64,000 nt of DNA from Heterodera schachtii (Eukaryota > Nematoda > Chromadorea > Rhabditida > Heteroderidae), in assembly GCA_023374025.1 (NCBI GenBank), contig SIJG01000050.1, positions 793,641 to 857,640 of the forward strand. Direction: 5' to 3'. The notes under the pieces are model-generated. The model made no database searches. It was given only the letters and a program-made list of their open reading frames with translations, and was not told where the DNA came from. A program made the translations under genes and the position numbers. Each line of letters opens with the position of its first letter. Positions within the stretch are counted from its first letter, which is position 1. This document shows positions 11,161 through 23,410 of the stretch, piece after piece.

Positions 11161-12140
11161 GGCGATTTTGGCAATTTAGGCAGAACTTTTTGCAATTTGT
11201 TAAATTATTTTTTAAAAATCTAAGGCGAAATTTTCACCAAGATGCCTTATTAATGACTAATTAATGATTTGAGCTCAAAAAAAAAACTATTGGCAAAGTT
11301 CGGAATCACTTGTTTAAGCACAGCCCAATGTTTCTGATGAAAAATGATTTTGTGAAAATATTTGAGCAAATTTTACACAATTATTGTATTAGGATGGTCA
11401 TTAACAAATTTTAAGGGAGCGAAAATAAACAAAACAAAAAATGTTTATTATAGCCCGCATTTTTGGGGAATGAACACATTGGAAAAATGAAAATGTGTCG
11501 CAAAGTTGCACCACTTTTTTAATTGAACCAATTACGATCATTATTAGTGTAATTAATGACTCTTAATGGAGAGAAACACAACATAATTAATTGTCCAATG
11601 AATTGGGACTGCAGGTCATCAGGCAAACATTTCACATTTTTACGAAGTCATATTTGTGCTCAAAATGAAAGGATTTGAGAAGAGCATTTCGCCAGTGTTG
11701 AGCAACAGCTGTCGCTAATCACCGTTCATTAAATAATTAATTAGCAGAACGGAACAGCGCCTAATTTGATAGGCGTGTCACAGGGGTTGTTGGCTTGCTA
11801 ATGACCTAAAAATTGGACGGAGAACAATTGCCGTGAGTTTCCTCATCGGTTCCATTAACGCTAAAAATTTACCATGAAAGAGATAAAGGAAAATTAATTT
11901 AAAAAAAAAGTTTGGCAAAAAAATTAATTAATTTAAACCGGCTGGAAAACTAATTATTCAAATTCATAGCTAAATTTTTGTACATTAAAAAGGCAATAAA
12001 AATATTTTTTAAATCATTAAAAATGAATGAGAGTCAAGCATATTTATTGACCATATTTATTTATAATTTATTTATTTTAATTTAAAATTTTAATAAGGAT
12101 TTTTGACCATATTTTATGTAAATTTTTCGAATTTTCATCT
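11161..12140. promoter_or_regulatory. Upstream region of copy B, shared with copies C and G
   Basis: This stretch contains the same landmarks as the DNA upstream of C and G: GGTCATTAACAAATTTTAAG, TTTTTGGGGAATGAACACAT, GAAAGGATTTGAGAAGA and GCGCCTAATTTGATAGGCGTGTC. Conservation across copies suggests promoter function or simply recent duplication; I cannot tell which. No open gene is seen. Confidence 0.4.
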
Positions 12141-13595
12141 TTTCTTTTTTTTTCAAAAAGTGATCAGAACCCCACACAATTTTATAGGGTTACTCCCCGG
12201 TACAGGACTAATTTAACCTGAAAGTATTTCAACGCTTATTGGTTTTAAAATGTTTTTTGAAACATTCTGAGTTTTTTCCATTTTTTTTTTTGCAAAATTA
12301 ATTTCTAATTTTTTTTTCAGAGAGTGATCAGAAGCGTATTATATATATTTGATTAAATGCCATTGATGAACTCTAATTCTTATATCCTAAAAATGGCCGA
12401 TAAATAAAAATTTTAAAAATTTTACAACTTTCTAATTATAGTTATTAAAAAATTTTAGCTCCAATACTTTTTCGAATAGTGATCAGAAGCTCATCAAACT
12501 TTGCAGGATATTAAAAGAAAGGAAATTAACTCGTTTTAAACATTTTCATCCCATATCCTGAAAATATTTCAACGCGTTAAAATGCCTATTTTTATGATTA
12601 TATTTAAAAAATTTTTTTTTTAATTTAATTCAAATTTTATAGGCACACACCCCGATACAGGACAAACTTAACATAAAAATATTTCAAAGCTTATCGATTT
12701 TAAAAAAAAAATTCAAAATTCTGACTTTTCCATTATTTATTTATTTTTATTTTTTTATAAAATTAATTAATAAATATTTTTTTCAGAGAATGCTTTGAAA
12801 TGCACATATGGCTTTAAGGCTTTAAGGCTTTTTTTTTAATGAAACAACCAATTTAAATTTAATTATATGTTTAGACAGCCCAAAGATTTCTCTATAAACG
12901 AATTAAACTTCAGAATTATTTATTGAGTTTCAAAAAAAAGTAGGGATAAACTTGAAGTGTAAATTTTTCGAAATTTCTTGGTAAAAGATTTTTTGAAGAA
13001 TCATAAGATAGTGGAGCATACTTAGAGCCTATCGCTAAATACCAAGTTTACTCAATTTGACTAAATATGAGCTAATTTATAATTTATTAGTAAGCAAAAA
13101 AAATTTAAATAATAATTAGATTTAAATATTTTTATCAATTGAAATTATTTTTTGTCTTTAAGCTTTTAAAAGACTAAATATTAGCCCACTCACTGAAAAC
13201 TCAAATGTTTTATATTTAAAAAAAAATATTTTCATCTGCTAATTATACAATGCCATTTATGTATATTATAATTTTAATAGAATAATAAATATTTACTGCT
13301 TTATCTTACTAATTCAATAGTTAATTATCGACTAATTTTAATAAAATTTTCATTTATATGGTAAAGCATTGATTAGATTTTTAAGAAAATTTTTAAATAA
13401 ATATTATTGCAAAAAGTGAAAAATTGATTATTAAATACTTAATAAAAGACATACCAAAAGTGGATATATCCACACTTAGAAATTTTTTAAAAAAAATTTA
13501 GACTATTGGCATGATTCGGCACCGTTTTTGCCCCTCCCGTTTCGGCACCAAGACAAAAATAATAATAATTTTATATAAATTTTTTGTAATTTCAG
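12141..13595. repeat. Gene-free AT-rich DNA with diverged interspersed repeats
   Basis: The phrases 'ttttataggg/cacac..cccggtacaggac' and 'gtgatcagaagc..catcaaact' occur near 12170, 12330, 12480 and 12640, and again at 17620-17790 beside the satellite array. The part 12880-13110 resembles one arm of the long inverted repeat at 55635-56430. A piece near 13508 (TTCGGCACCGTTTTTGCC) also looks repeat-derived. I see no 5' exons for the SPRY gene that follows. Confidence 0.5.
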
Positions 13596-14972
13596 AAGAA
13601 TGGTTTTCCGTCTTCGCAAAACATCCGATTCCGTCGAACATTTCCAACACTTTTTACTATGAAATTTCAGTCAAAAATATGGCACGGTAAGAAAATAAAT
13701 AAAAAAATGTTTTTTTTTAAATTTATTTCCAATTATTATTTTCACTTTTCCGTAGCTCTCTGATTTTTGGATTTGCCAAAATTCCGTGGAAAACAGTAAC
13801 AGATTTAGACGGTATCAATAAGCAGATCACATTGGATGAAAATTTGTTAGCTAAAATGGGCACTTATGCATATGCAAATAATGCTCGTAGAGATGCTGGT
13901 CCTGGCGCTTTTTACATTGATCGGTTTATATGTTCAAAAAGTAAAGAAAATTTGGGATATGCTTACGGTGTTGGTGATGTGGTCGGAGTTGGGATTAATG
14001 TGGCAACTCAGCATATCATTTTCACTAAAAATGGAAAGCGTTTGGGTTCGTTTGTTTTTGTAAATTAATACATATATATTACTTTTAAATTAATTATTTA
14101 TTTTTTAAATGATGCTTGGCAGGGATGGCATTCCGAGACATCCAAAAATTTTTTGGAAATCGGAATTCCGAGGCTCCAAAAATGTTCGGAATTCCGCGGC
14201 TTAAAAATGTTCGGAATTCCGCGGCTTAAAAATGTTCGGAAATCGGAATTCCGAGACTCTCAAAATTTTCAGAAATAGGAATTCCGAGACCCCCAAAAAT
14301 TTTTTGGAAATAGCAATTCCGAGACCCCCAAAAATTTTTTGGAAATCGGAAATTTTTGAAAAAATATAAATAGAAATAAAAATTTTTAATATTTAATTGG
14401 CTAAATTATAAAATTCTTAACTAAATAAAAGATGATTTCAACCAATTCCTACTTGTGTGTGTTTTGTGTTTTCCTAACAAAACATTAATTGGCAATCATT
14501 TCTATTTCGGATTCATATATTTTTTAACTGAACATTTTCGTCACTAAAAATTGCCAGCCCTATTAAGCCCTATTAATAACACTGTTTAAACTAATTACCC
14601 CTCATGTAATCATCTCATTTTCATATTTTTGACAGCTGACTTATTTGCCCACGATATTCATTTATCTTCCAAAAATCCATTGTTTTCATTCGTTTCTTTG
14701 GAACATTTTGGTGACAAAATTGAGGCAAATTTTGGGCCAACATTCAAATATAATTTGCAACAAAAATATTGGGATAATGCCATCGCTTGTCACACCGCTG
14801 ATGACCAAAAGGTGGCAAAAAATTTGCAAAATGGTTGGGATGCCAAAGCCCGGCACGAGAACCTCCAAATCTCTGCTGGCAAAATATTCATGTATACGGA
14901 AATGCTTCAAAATGATTGGGGTAATTTCTACAAAATTTATATATATATACATATATGTATATATAAATTATA

Positions 14973-15015
<43 letters not shown>

Positions 15016-16280
15016 GTGTGTATGTATATTATATTTTTAGTTCCAAAAGGATGGTATTCCGTCTACGCAACACAACCAATTTTGCTGACCAATGGTGGTG
15101 GTTGCTTCGAGAATTTTTACTTTGAAATTTCAATTGGAAAAATGGAAGGGTAAGAACTATTAAAAATGCCTTTATTTATTATTATTATTAGAGACCGACT
15201 AAAAAGGCACTAAAATTGCGAAAAAAGGCATGAAAAGGTCCGAAAAAATTGCAAAAAAAAGGCACGAAAATGCCGAAAAAGGCATGAAAAAAGGCATTTA
15301 AAATTTTTTATTAAGGATTTTTAGGGAACAAACTCGTAAAACTTAATCAAAAAATTCATTTCTGGTCATTTAAATGATTATTAAAATGTTTTATTGCTTT
15401 TCGAATAAGGAAAAATTTAAATCTAAAATTTTTTAGCACATAAAAAATCCCATCCCTACTCATAGCACCAATTATTTGCACTTTTCAGCTCTCTCACTTT
15501 CGGATTCGCCAACAAAAAGCAAAGAAAATTGTTTACAAAGTACAAGCATCATCAAAATGCCGGCATTTATGGATATGAAAAGAATGGAGATTTGTACAAT
15601 GGCACTTTTTCAATCATTGGTGGTAATTTGAAATATGCTTACGGTGTTGGTGATGTGGTCGGAGTTGGTGTTAATTTGGCATCGCAGCAGATCATTTTCA
15701 CTAAAAATGGACAGCATTTGGGTGATGAATAAAACACTAAAAAATGATTAATTAATTAGTTTATTTATATTTTTTGAAATATTTATTTTTTGTTAATTAA
15801 CCCAATGAATTTAAAACTAATGATTAGGGTTATGAGTTTATGAACGAAAAATGCCAAACATACGCATAAAATAGGCACTAAAAATGCTCTCAAATATGCC
15901 TTAAAAGCCTTTTCCCAAAAGTTCTTACAAAAAGATGAAAATGTTTATTTTTAAGGGGTATTTTTTTTAAATTACCCAAAAAAAAAACGATTTTTAGGGG
16001 TGTATTTTTCGTTTTTTTTTTTGGGTTTTTTTCTGAAAATTACAAAAAAGGGGCCAAATATAACCAAAATGGCAAAATATGCTTTTATATGCAATAAAAC
16101 GTTTTTCGCGTCATGTGTATTCTCATTTTCAACTTTTTCACAGCTTCACTTTTGGCCAACAATTTTGCCGATTCTTCCGATTCTTTTTTGTATCCATTCG
16201 TTTCTTTGACGAATTTTGGTGACCAAATTGAGGCGAACTTTGGGCCAACATTCAAATTCGATTTGGCCACTCTCAACTGA
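13596..16280 (+). CDS. Tandem-SPRY-domain protein, 5' end missing
   Basis: Six exons join in phase: 13596-13686, 13756-14045, 14636-14920, 15041-15149, 15489-15721 and 16144-16280 (stop TGA). Domain 1 lacks its first strands and starts at EWFSVFAKHPIPSNISNTFY; it continues through GDVVGVGINVATQHIIFTKN and ends IEANFGPTFKYNL. A linker with LQNGWDAKARHENLQIS opens domain 2, which runs through GWYSVYATQPILL, YAYGVGDVVGVGVNLASQQI and IEANFGPTFKFDLATLN. These are the landmarks of the SPRY domain as found in RanBPM and nematode SPRYSEC proteins; the domain mediates protein binding. The sequence is only distantly related to the coil-bearing SPRY copies nearby. No start codon, signal peptide or first SPRY strands are visible upstream, so the gene is either 5'-truncated or has a remote first exon. 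Introns carry word-repeat elements and an AT microsatellite. Confidence 0.75.
14118..14350. repeat. Word-repeat element based on 'ggaattccgag..ccccaaaaa'
   Basis: It begins GGCAGGGATGGCATTCCGAG and repeats GGAATTCCG / CCCCAAAAATTTTTTGGAAAT several times. It lies in an intron of the tandem-SPRY gene. A relative with the same opening is in an intron of the astacin gene (43408-43750). Confidence 0.6.
14938..15016. repeat. AT microsatellite
   Basis: (TA)n with a few interruptions, inside an intron just upstream of the acceptor at 15040. Confidence 0.9.
15186..15450. repeat. Word-repeat element based on 'aaaaaggcac/tgaaaa'
   Basis: It starts AGAGACCGACTAAAAAGGCAC and repeats variants of 'gaaaaaggcatg', ending near AAAATCCCATCCCTACTCA. 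It lies in the intron between 15149 and 15489. Similar text recurs at 15830-15910 and 16412-16510. The ends are only loosely inverted. Confidence 0.45.
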
Positions 16281-17210
16281 AGGAAGCAGCAACGCACAAA
16301 ATCTATCCATTTTTATCTTTTTGCTGTACTTTTTCTTTTATCCTTATTTTTAGATTTTGATGATTTCTTTATCATTTATCTTTCTTTGCTTGCTTTTTTG
16401 CTTTATCTCATTAGGGCTGCTAATTTGGGGCACAAAAAATCACCAAAAATTTCGCACAAAAACACCAACAAATGGCATGAAAATAGGCACCAAAATGGCA
16501 AAAAAAAAAGAAGAAAAAATGAAAATGGCACTTGAAATAAAGTGTCGAAATTTTCAGAAGAAATTTGACCCAAATTATCAGCCCATTTTTTAAAATTTAT
16601 TTGGAATTTCCTTTTATAAATTGCTTTTTTCAAAGTGTTAGTTAATTCGACTCTAACTGCAATTTTGCCATTATTAAGTAATGAAGCAATGCTTAATGGG
16701 CCAAATGGGAAGAGAGTTATTGCGCTTTCGTTATGTTTGAAAAAAAGATAAAATCATTAAAATCAAACCAAATTTCATCTGATAACTTTAAGCCTGGATC
16801 CCTCCCTGGCTTCTTTTTCGAGGGATTCCTGCTTCTGGACTTGAAATAAGGCTTCTTTTTCTAGGGATTCCTAGTACCGGATAAAGCCTAAGCCTGGATC
16901 CATGGCTTCTTTTCACATTTGCTAAAAGAGGAAATACTAATATAAATTATTGGTGATCAAAAGGTGGTGATTTTCATTTATATGAAAATCCAATTTTTTT
17001 CCTGGAATTTGCGAGGCCTGAAATGCATGAAAAACATAAGTTTATTAGCTTGGTTTGAAGCTTCTAGCAACTTTGTAAACATTTGTACTGTTCCATTACG
17101 TTTCTCTGCAAAATTTGATGAACTTCTGATCAATTACAAATGATTTGTATATGATTAAATTTTTTGAAATTAATTAATTTTGATCTAACTTTTCTATTAT
17201 TATAAAATCT
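16281..17210. other. No gene; repeat-derived DNA
   Basis: It contains word-repeat text (GGCACAAAAAATCACCAAAA, 16412-16510) and a doubled motif 'ggcttctttttc..agggattcct' near 16800-16890. A fragment of the 4551 element family (TAGCTTGGTTTGAAGCTTCT) lies near 17042. I see no coding exons. Confidence 0.5.
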
Positions 17211-17433
17211 AGGGTTGGTCGGGACCGGGAATTTTGACAAAAACGGGACCGGGAATTTTCGCGTTGACAAACCGGGAGTTTTTGGCTGGGAAAACCGAAA
17301 AAAAACCCGGGAATTTCGCGGTTCCGGTCAAAATTTGTCAAAATCCCGGTCCCGGTCACAATTTGTCAAAACCGGGACTGGGTACTCAGTTGTACCCGTT
17401 TTTTCAGTACCAGTCCCGGTCCCGACCAACTCT
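17211..17433. mobile_element. Foldback element with reiterated 'gggaccgggaa' words
   Basis: Ends AGGGTTGGTCGGGACCGGGA (17211-17230) and TCCCGGTCCCGACCAACTCT (17414-17433) pair at 19 of 20 positions. The interior is made of 'accgggaattttgacaaaa' and its complement. It is non-coding. Confidence 0.75.
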
Positions 17434-17800
17434 AATTAAATCCATTCAAATTTTATTAAAAGATTAATAAGGCAACTTAATGATTCTTTTAAAAATGATG
17501 ATGAATAAGAATTTTCAAAATTTTTATGAAATTTTTAATTATGCCTATTTTTAAGTTTGTATTTTAACAGGGTTTATGGAACTTAAACTCTTTCTATGAT
17601 TAATAAAATCGCACCAAATTTTATAGGCATACTTCCCGGTATAGGATTAACTTACAATTAACCTGAAAATATTTCTTATAAATTCTGAATTTTTGGTAAT
17701 TTTATTTTTTAGTAAAAATTTAATCCCTAATAATTTTTCGAGTAGGGATCAGCAGAAGCTCATCAAACTTATTCAGGGATAATAAAAGGAAGAGAATTTT
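17434..17800. other. No gene; leader of the satellite array
   Basis: Contains the repeat phrases also found at 12170-12660 (TTTTATAGGCATACTTCCCGG; AGCAGAAGCTCATCAAACTT), ending directly at the first 86-bp unit. Confidence 0.45.
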
Positions 17801-19613
17801 GCAGCTCTGTTTATGAGTAATAATTCAAAAATACAGTAGCCAATTGTTTGTTTTTTATTCTATGTTTGGCTTACTGTACCGCTTTTTGCAGCTCTGTTTA
17901 AGAGTAATATTCAAAAATACAGTAGCCAATTGTTTGTTTTTTATTCTATGTTTGGCTTACTGTACCGCTTTTTGCAGCTCTGTTTAAGAGTAATATTCAA
18001 AAATACAGTAGCCAATTGTTTGTTTTTTATTCTATGTTTGGCTTACTGTACCGCTTTTTGCAGCTCTGTTTAAGAGTAATATTCAAAAATACAGTAGCCA
18101 ATTGTTTGTTTTTTATTCTGTGTTTGGCTTACTGTACCGCTTTTTGCAGCTCTGTTTAAGAGTAATATTCAAAAATACAGTAGCCAATTGTTTGTTTTTT
18201 ATTCTTTGTTTGGCTTACTGTACCGCTTTTTGCAGCTCTGTTTATGAGTAATAATTCAAAAATACAGTAGCCAATTGTTTGTTTTTTATTCTATGTTTGG
18301 CTTACTGTACCGCTTTTTGCAGCTCTGTTTATGAGTAATAATTCAAAAATACAGTAGCCAATTGTTTGTTTTTTATTCTATGTTTGGCTTACTGTACCGC
18401 TTTTTGCAGCTCTGTTTAAGAGTAATATTCAAAAATACAGTAGCCAATTGTTTGTTTTTTATTCTTTGTTTGGCTTACTGTACCGCTTTTTGCAGCTCTG
18501 TTTATGAGTAATAATTCAAAAATACAGTAGCCAATTGTTTGTTTTTTATTCTATGTTTGGCTTACTGTACCGCTTTTTGCAGCTCTGTTTAAGAGTAATA
18601 TTCAAAAATACAGTAGCCAATTGTTTGTTTTTTATTCTTTGTTTGGCTTACTGTACCGCTTTTTGCAGCTCTGTTTATGAGTAATAATTCAAAAATACAG
18701 TAGCCAATTGTTTGTTTTTTATTCTATGTTTGGCTTACTGTACCGCTTTTTGCAGCTCTGTTTAAGAGTAATATTCAAAAATACAGTAGCCAATTGTTTG
18801 TTTTTATTCTATGTTTGGCTTACTGTACCGCTTTTTGCAGCTCTGTTTAAGAGTAATATTCAAAAATACAGTAGCCAATTGTTTGTTTTTTATTCTATGT
18901 TTGGCTTACTGTACCGCTTTTTGCAGCTCTGTTTAAGAGTAATATTCAAAAATACAGTAGCCAATTGTTTGTTTTTTATTCTTTGTTTGGCTTACTGTAC
19001 CGCTTTTTGCAGCTCTGTTTATGAGTAATAATTCAAAAATACAGTAGCCAATTGTTTGTTTTTTATTCTATGTTTGGCTTACTGTACCGCTTTTTGCAGC
19101 TCTGTTTAAGAGTAATATTCAAAAATACAGTAGCCAATTGTTTGTTTTTTATTCTATGTTTGGCTTACTGTACCGCTTTTTTCAGCTCTGTTTAAGAGTA
19201 ATATTCAAAATACAGTAGCCAATTGTTTGTTTTTTATTCTATGTTTGGCTTACTGTACCGCTTTTTGCAGCTCTGTTTATGAGTAATAATTCAAAAATAC
19301 AGTAGCCAATTGTTTGTTTTTTATTCTATGTTTGGCTTACTGTACCGCTTTTTGCAGCTCTGTTTATGAGTAATAATTCAAAAATACAGTAGCCAATTGT
19401 TTGTTTTTTATTCTATGTTTGGCTTACTGTACCGCTTTTTGCAGCTCTGTTTAAGAGTAATATTCAAAAATACAGTAGCCAATTGTTTGTTTTTTATTCT
19501 TTGTTTGGCTTACTGTACCGCTTTTTGCAGCTCTGTTTATGAGTAATATTCAAAAATACAGTAGCCAATTGTTTGTTTTTTATTCTTTGTTTGGCTTACT
19601 GTACCGCTTTTAA
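17801..19613. repeat. Satellite array, about 21 units of 85-87 bp
   Basis: Unit starts (GCAGCTCTG) fall at 17801, 17888, 17974, 18060, 18146, 18232, 18319, 18406, 18492, 18579, 18665, 18752, 18837, 18923, 19009, 19096, 19182, 19267, 19354, 19441 and 19527. Each unit holds AAAAATACAGTAGCCAATTG and TTGGCTTACTGTACCGC, whose TACAGTA/TACTGTA cores are inverted copies. Two head variants alternate, TTTATGAGTAATAATTC (87 bp) and TTTAAGAGTAATATTC (86 bp), and the tail is TCTATG, TCTTTG or once TCTGTG. The array ends abruptly at CCGCTTTT. Open frames in it are artefacts. Confidence 0.95.
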
Positions 19614-19803
19614 AGCAAACATTTTTGGCATACCTGATGATTATTATTTATTTTTATAAATAAAATATGTTTTTAAATATATAATTTTTAATTTTATTTC
19701 CAACAGAGTTGTTTTCGAGCAGCAAAAATTTAACAAGGATATTAATTGGTGTTCAAAACTGATAATGGATAGATAAGCCAATCAAATCATCGTTTCAAAA
19801 GTC

Positions 19804-21590
19804 TCAAAATTCCTTGGACAGATCGTATTTGAAGTTGGGACCAAAGTTGGCCTCGACCGCGTCTCCGTAGTCCCACAATGAAACGGTCGGGTAAAAGTCC
19901 GCCGTGTCCTCGTCAACGTACAAATTGGTGATGTCTTAATTAGGTAATTAGCCAGTTCTTTATGTGAGTTGCCATCATTAACACAAACTCAAGCGTTGTC
20001 CATTCTTCGTGAAAAACAGTTGGTGTGTTGCCAAATTCAGTCCGCATCCGCCGACATCGCCAATGCGAAGTGAGGGCATATTGTACGAAATGGTTTTTTC
20101 GAGTCCATTGGCATTTTTGCTTTCAATATTGCCAACATTTACGTAACCATATGAAACACTGCCTAATCCAAGCCTAGTGTCCAATGGCATTTCTTTTGTT
20201 GATAGTCCAATAAATATGCTGAAATAGACAAAAAATAATAATTAAAGTTTAATTACTAGCAAATTTTCATCTTTTGAAAACGATTTGACAATTTATAATA
20301 ATAATTTTCTCCTTTTTAAAAAAAAAATTAAAATTTTTCATTTTTGGCATAAAAACTGAAAAATAACTTACATAAGAGTTCCGTTAAAAAAATAAATAAA
20401 AATTCACATTTTTTTTATTCTTAAATTCTTGTCTAGCTCAGCTGCTTTAACAAAAAAGATCCAAAAATTTCTAACGATTCATTTTTTGATTTTGGTAGCC
20501 AATGGAGTTTTTTGTTTATTGCTTTTAACCCACGCTCCATCTTTAGCAAGCGCAAGAATCCGATATTCCGCATAAATAATGCCAATGCGACCAGCAGCAG
20601 CAGATGGCATTTGAATTGGTGCTGCTCGGCAAGAACAAAAGCCAGGAAATTCTAAACAAATTAAAAAAAAATAATAATTATTCAATTAGTGAAAATTAGG
20701 CATTCAATTTCATTGCTAATTTTGTCACCTTTTGTGCCCGTCGCATTGCGCTGAATGGCATTTGTGCGTTCATTGATCACAATTTCTGGGTGACAATCAG
20801 AGGCATTCCATCTATAAATTGGCCCATTTTGGTTGTCGAATTTTCCTATATGAAAAAATTTCATAAATTATATAAAAAATGAATGTTAATTAATTTTTAC
20901 CGTTTTCAATTTGTTTTTCCAATTGTGCCTTATTTCCTGCCATTTTTTCGGCCAATGCATTTTGAATCTCACGAATTCCCAAAATAAAATAAATTAAAAG
21001 ATATTACATTAAGTAAAATATATAAATTCAATCACTAAAACAAAATAATTTAAATTATTTTGAATTAAAAAATTATTAATTTGGTTTTGAACGAAAATAT
21101 GCAAAATTTTAGTTAATAGGATAGTTAAAAAACAAAATAATTTTTTACCGTTTTCAATTTGTTTTTCCAAATTTGTCCCAATTCCAGCCATTTTCTCAGC
21201 CAATGCATTTTGATTGTCGCGCATTCCCAAAATAAAAAATATTAAATTAAAAATGAATATCATTTTCCACCATTTTCTAATTTCGTGGACAACAAATTTT
21301 GGGTGTCGCGCATTCCTAAAATAAAAATGTATAAAATTAAATGAATATTAATTATTTTAACCATTTTCAATTTGTTCCAATTTCGCCTCAATTCCCGACA
21401 TTTTCTCGGCCAACGCATTTTGATTCTTGCATTTATTTTGATTTTGTTGCTCATCAGCACGAACTGATGAAGCGCATAACTAAAACATAAATGAATAATA
21501 AAAAAATGTTTAATTAATTTTTAAATTAATTATTTTTAATACCCAAAATCCAATTAAAATGATGAGAAGCGCCACACTGAAAGTGGCCAT
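19804..21590 (-). CDS. SPRYSEC-like secreted protein, copy C (short coil)
   Basis: Nine exons join in frame: 21590-21543, 21479-21362, 21315-21271, 21226-21149, 20978-20901, 20845-20729, 20651-20534, 20218-19989 and 19934-19804 (stop), giving about 320 residues. The N-terminus MATFSVALLIILIGFW then LCASSVRADE reads as a signal peptide. Exon 2 fuses the linker directly to a coil segment (QNQNKCKNQNALAEKMSG), skipping the LKHLFG part seen in other copies. Exon 6 fuses a coil start (KFDNQNG) to the first SPRY strand (PIYRWNASDCHPEIVI). The SPRY domain has IFIGLSTKEMPLDTRLGLG, VGGCGLNLATHQLFFTKNG and EANFGPNFKYDLSKEF. The 78-nt exons at 21226 and 20978 are preceded by GG rather than AG. Start chosen by conservation of MATF across copies. 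Role inferred: secreted effector of SPRYSEC type. It faces copy D head-to-head. Confidence 0.75.
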
Positions 21591-23410
21591 GTCAATTTTG
21601 ACAAATAATAGGCAAAACTTTTGCAATTTGTTAAATTATTTTGAAAATCTAATGGTAAGTTTTCACAAAAAAGGCCTTTTTAAAAAGCTAATTAATTGTC
21701 AAAAAAATTATTGACAAAGGCCCGCGGGTGTCCCCGTGGCACACCGATTTTGCAATTTTAGTAAAATTATATTTTTAAAAAACATATATTAGTAAGGGGA
21801 ACATCCATTTTCAAAGTGCCAAATCCCTTCTCTAAGCCCAACCCAAATGTTTCTGATGAAAATAGCGCAAAAATTGAGCAACTATTTAGGCAATTATAAA
21901 ATTCGGACGGTCATTAACAAATTTTAAGGGAGTGAAAATAAACAAAAAATTAAGGTTTGTATTAGCCTGCATTTTTGGGGAATGAACACATTGGAAAATG
22001 AAAGTGTGTCGCAGAGTGGCACCACTTTTTTAATTGGGCCTATTACAATCATTATTGGTGTAATGTGACTCATTAAGGTGGACAAAATTAATTGGCCGAT
22101 GAATTGGGACGGGCCAATGATCAGAAAATAAACAGCCAACATTTTCACATTTCGCAGAATGCCACTTTTTTAATTGGGCCAATTACAATCATTATTGGTG
22201 TAATGTGTGACTCATTAATGGCGGTGGACACAACACAATTAATTAGCCGATGAATTGGGACGGGCCAATGCTCAGAAAATTCAGCAGGCACAGATTTTAC
22301 ATTCTTACGAAGGCACATTTGTGCTGAAAATGAAAGGATTTGAGAAGAACATTTCGCCAGTGTGCAGCAGCAGTTGCTGCTAATTACCGTAATTAATTAA
22401 TTAGCAGCCGGGCACAGCGCCTAATTTGATAGGCGTGTCGGGGGGGGGGGGGGGGTTCTTTACTTGTCACAGACTTAGGGATTAGACGGAAAACAATTGC
22501 TGTGAGTTATATTTGGTTCCTCACCAGTTCCATAAACGCAAAAATTGACCATTTAAGGATAAGAGGAAAATTAATTTTAAAAAAAAAAGTTTGGCAAAAA
22601 ATAAATTAATTTAAATCGGCTGGAAAAATATATTCAATCATTTATGCTCAAATTCATGGCTAAATTTTGGTACATTAAAAGAAAATAAATATATTTTTTA
22701 AATCATTAAAATATGAATGAGAGTCAAGCATACCATATTTATTTTTCTTAACTTAGAAATTTAATATGAATATTAAGGATTTTGACCATATTTTATGTAT
22801 TCAATTTTTAAAAAATTTGTTTTTCAATTCTTTAACTATTTTTCCATACCGTACTTTAGCTGGCTGGCCATTTATTTGCCTGTGCTTTGTCGCTAATTAA
22901 TTACTTAATTAAGGGTAAACACATCCAATGGATCTGCCCTTCACTTTCTCTAACATTTTCAGCAGAATAAACTTTAGTCTTTTTTTTCTCCGCTGGTCAT
23001 TTGATCTTTGTGTCCCACTGCTTAATGAGTCATCCACTAATGGTCGACCGTTGTAATTAACTAATTAATTAAGGACCCGAACATTGCGACCCAATGTTTA
23101 CAATTTTTTGTTTATTTTCAATCCCAAACATTTTTCTGAGCATCCGTCCGAATGCAATAAACACAATATTTCGTTGCATAAATTGTGCTGAAACTTCTCT
23201 ATGATATTCACAAATGCATTTAGCATCAATTAGCTAATTAATTTATTTATGTCAAAATTTATTTATTTTTTTTAATTAAATTTAATTTATTACGAAAAAT
23301 AGTTGTAATATTTAAAAATATATGGCTTTTTTTCTTGGCGAATTTTAGCTATTTGTTATTTAAGTAACAATTTTAAAAGTTTGCCTTATTTGTTAATTGC
23401 CAAAATCGAC
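21591..23410. promoter_or_regulatory. Divergent intergenic region between copies C and D
   Basis: About 1.8 kb separates the two start codons. The C-proximal part matches the upstream DNA of copies B and G; the D-proximal part (from about 22265) matches that of copies E (27800-28952) and H (59820-61048). A doubled motif, CCACTTTTTTAATTGGGCC with ATTACAATCATTATTGG, occurs at about 22020 and 22160. A G run at 22441-22455 is expanded relative to the other copies. No exon is visible; it probably serves both genes. Confidence 0.5.

Noticed and set aside
14686..14952. 88-codon minus-strand frame
   Set aside because: Antisense shadow of the SPRY exon 14636-14920.
18708..19028. 106-codon frame with repeated CLFFILCLAYCTAFC
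   Set aside because: Translation of satellite units; a one-base difference in unit length changes the frame.
17801..19613. CRISPR-like array
   Set aside because: There are no unique spacers; the whole 86-bp unit repeats and the genome is eukaryotic.
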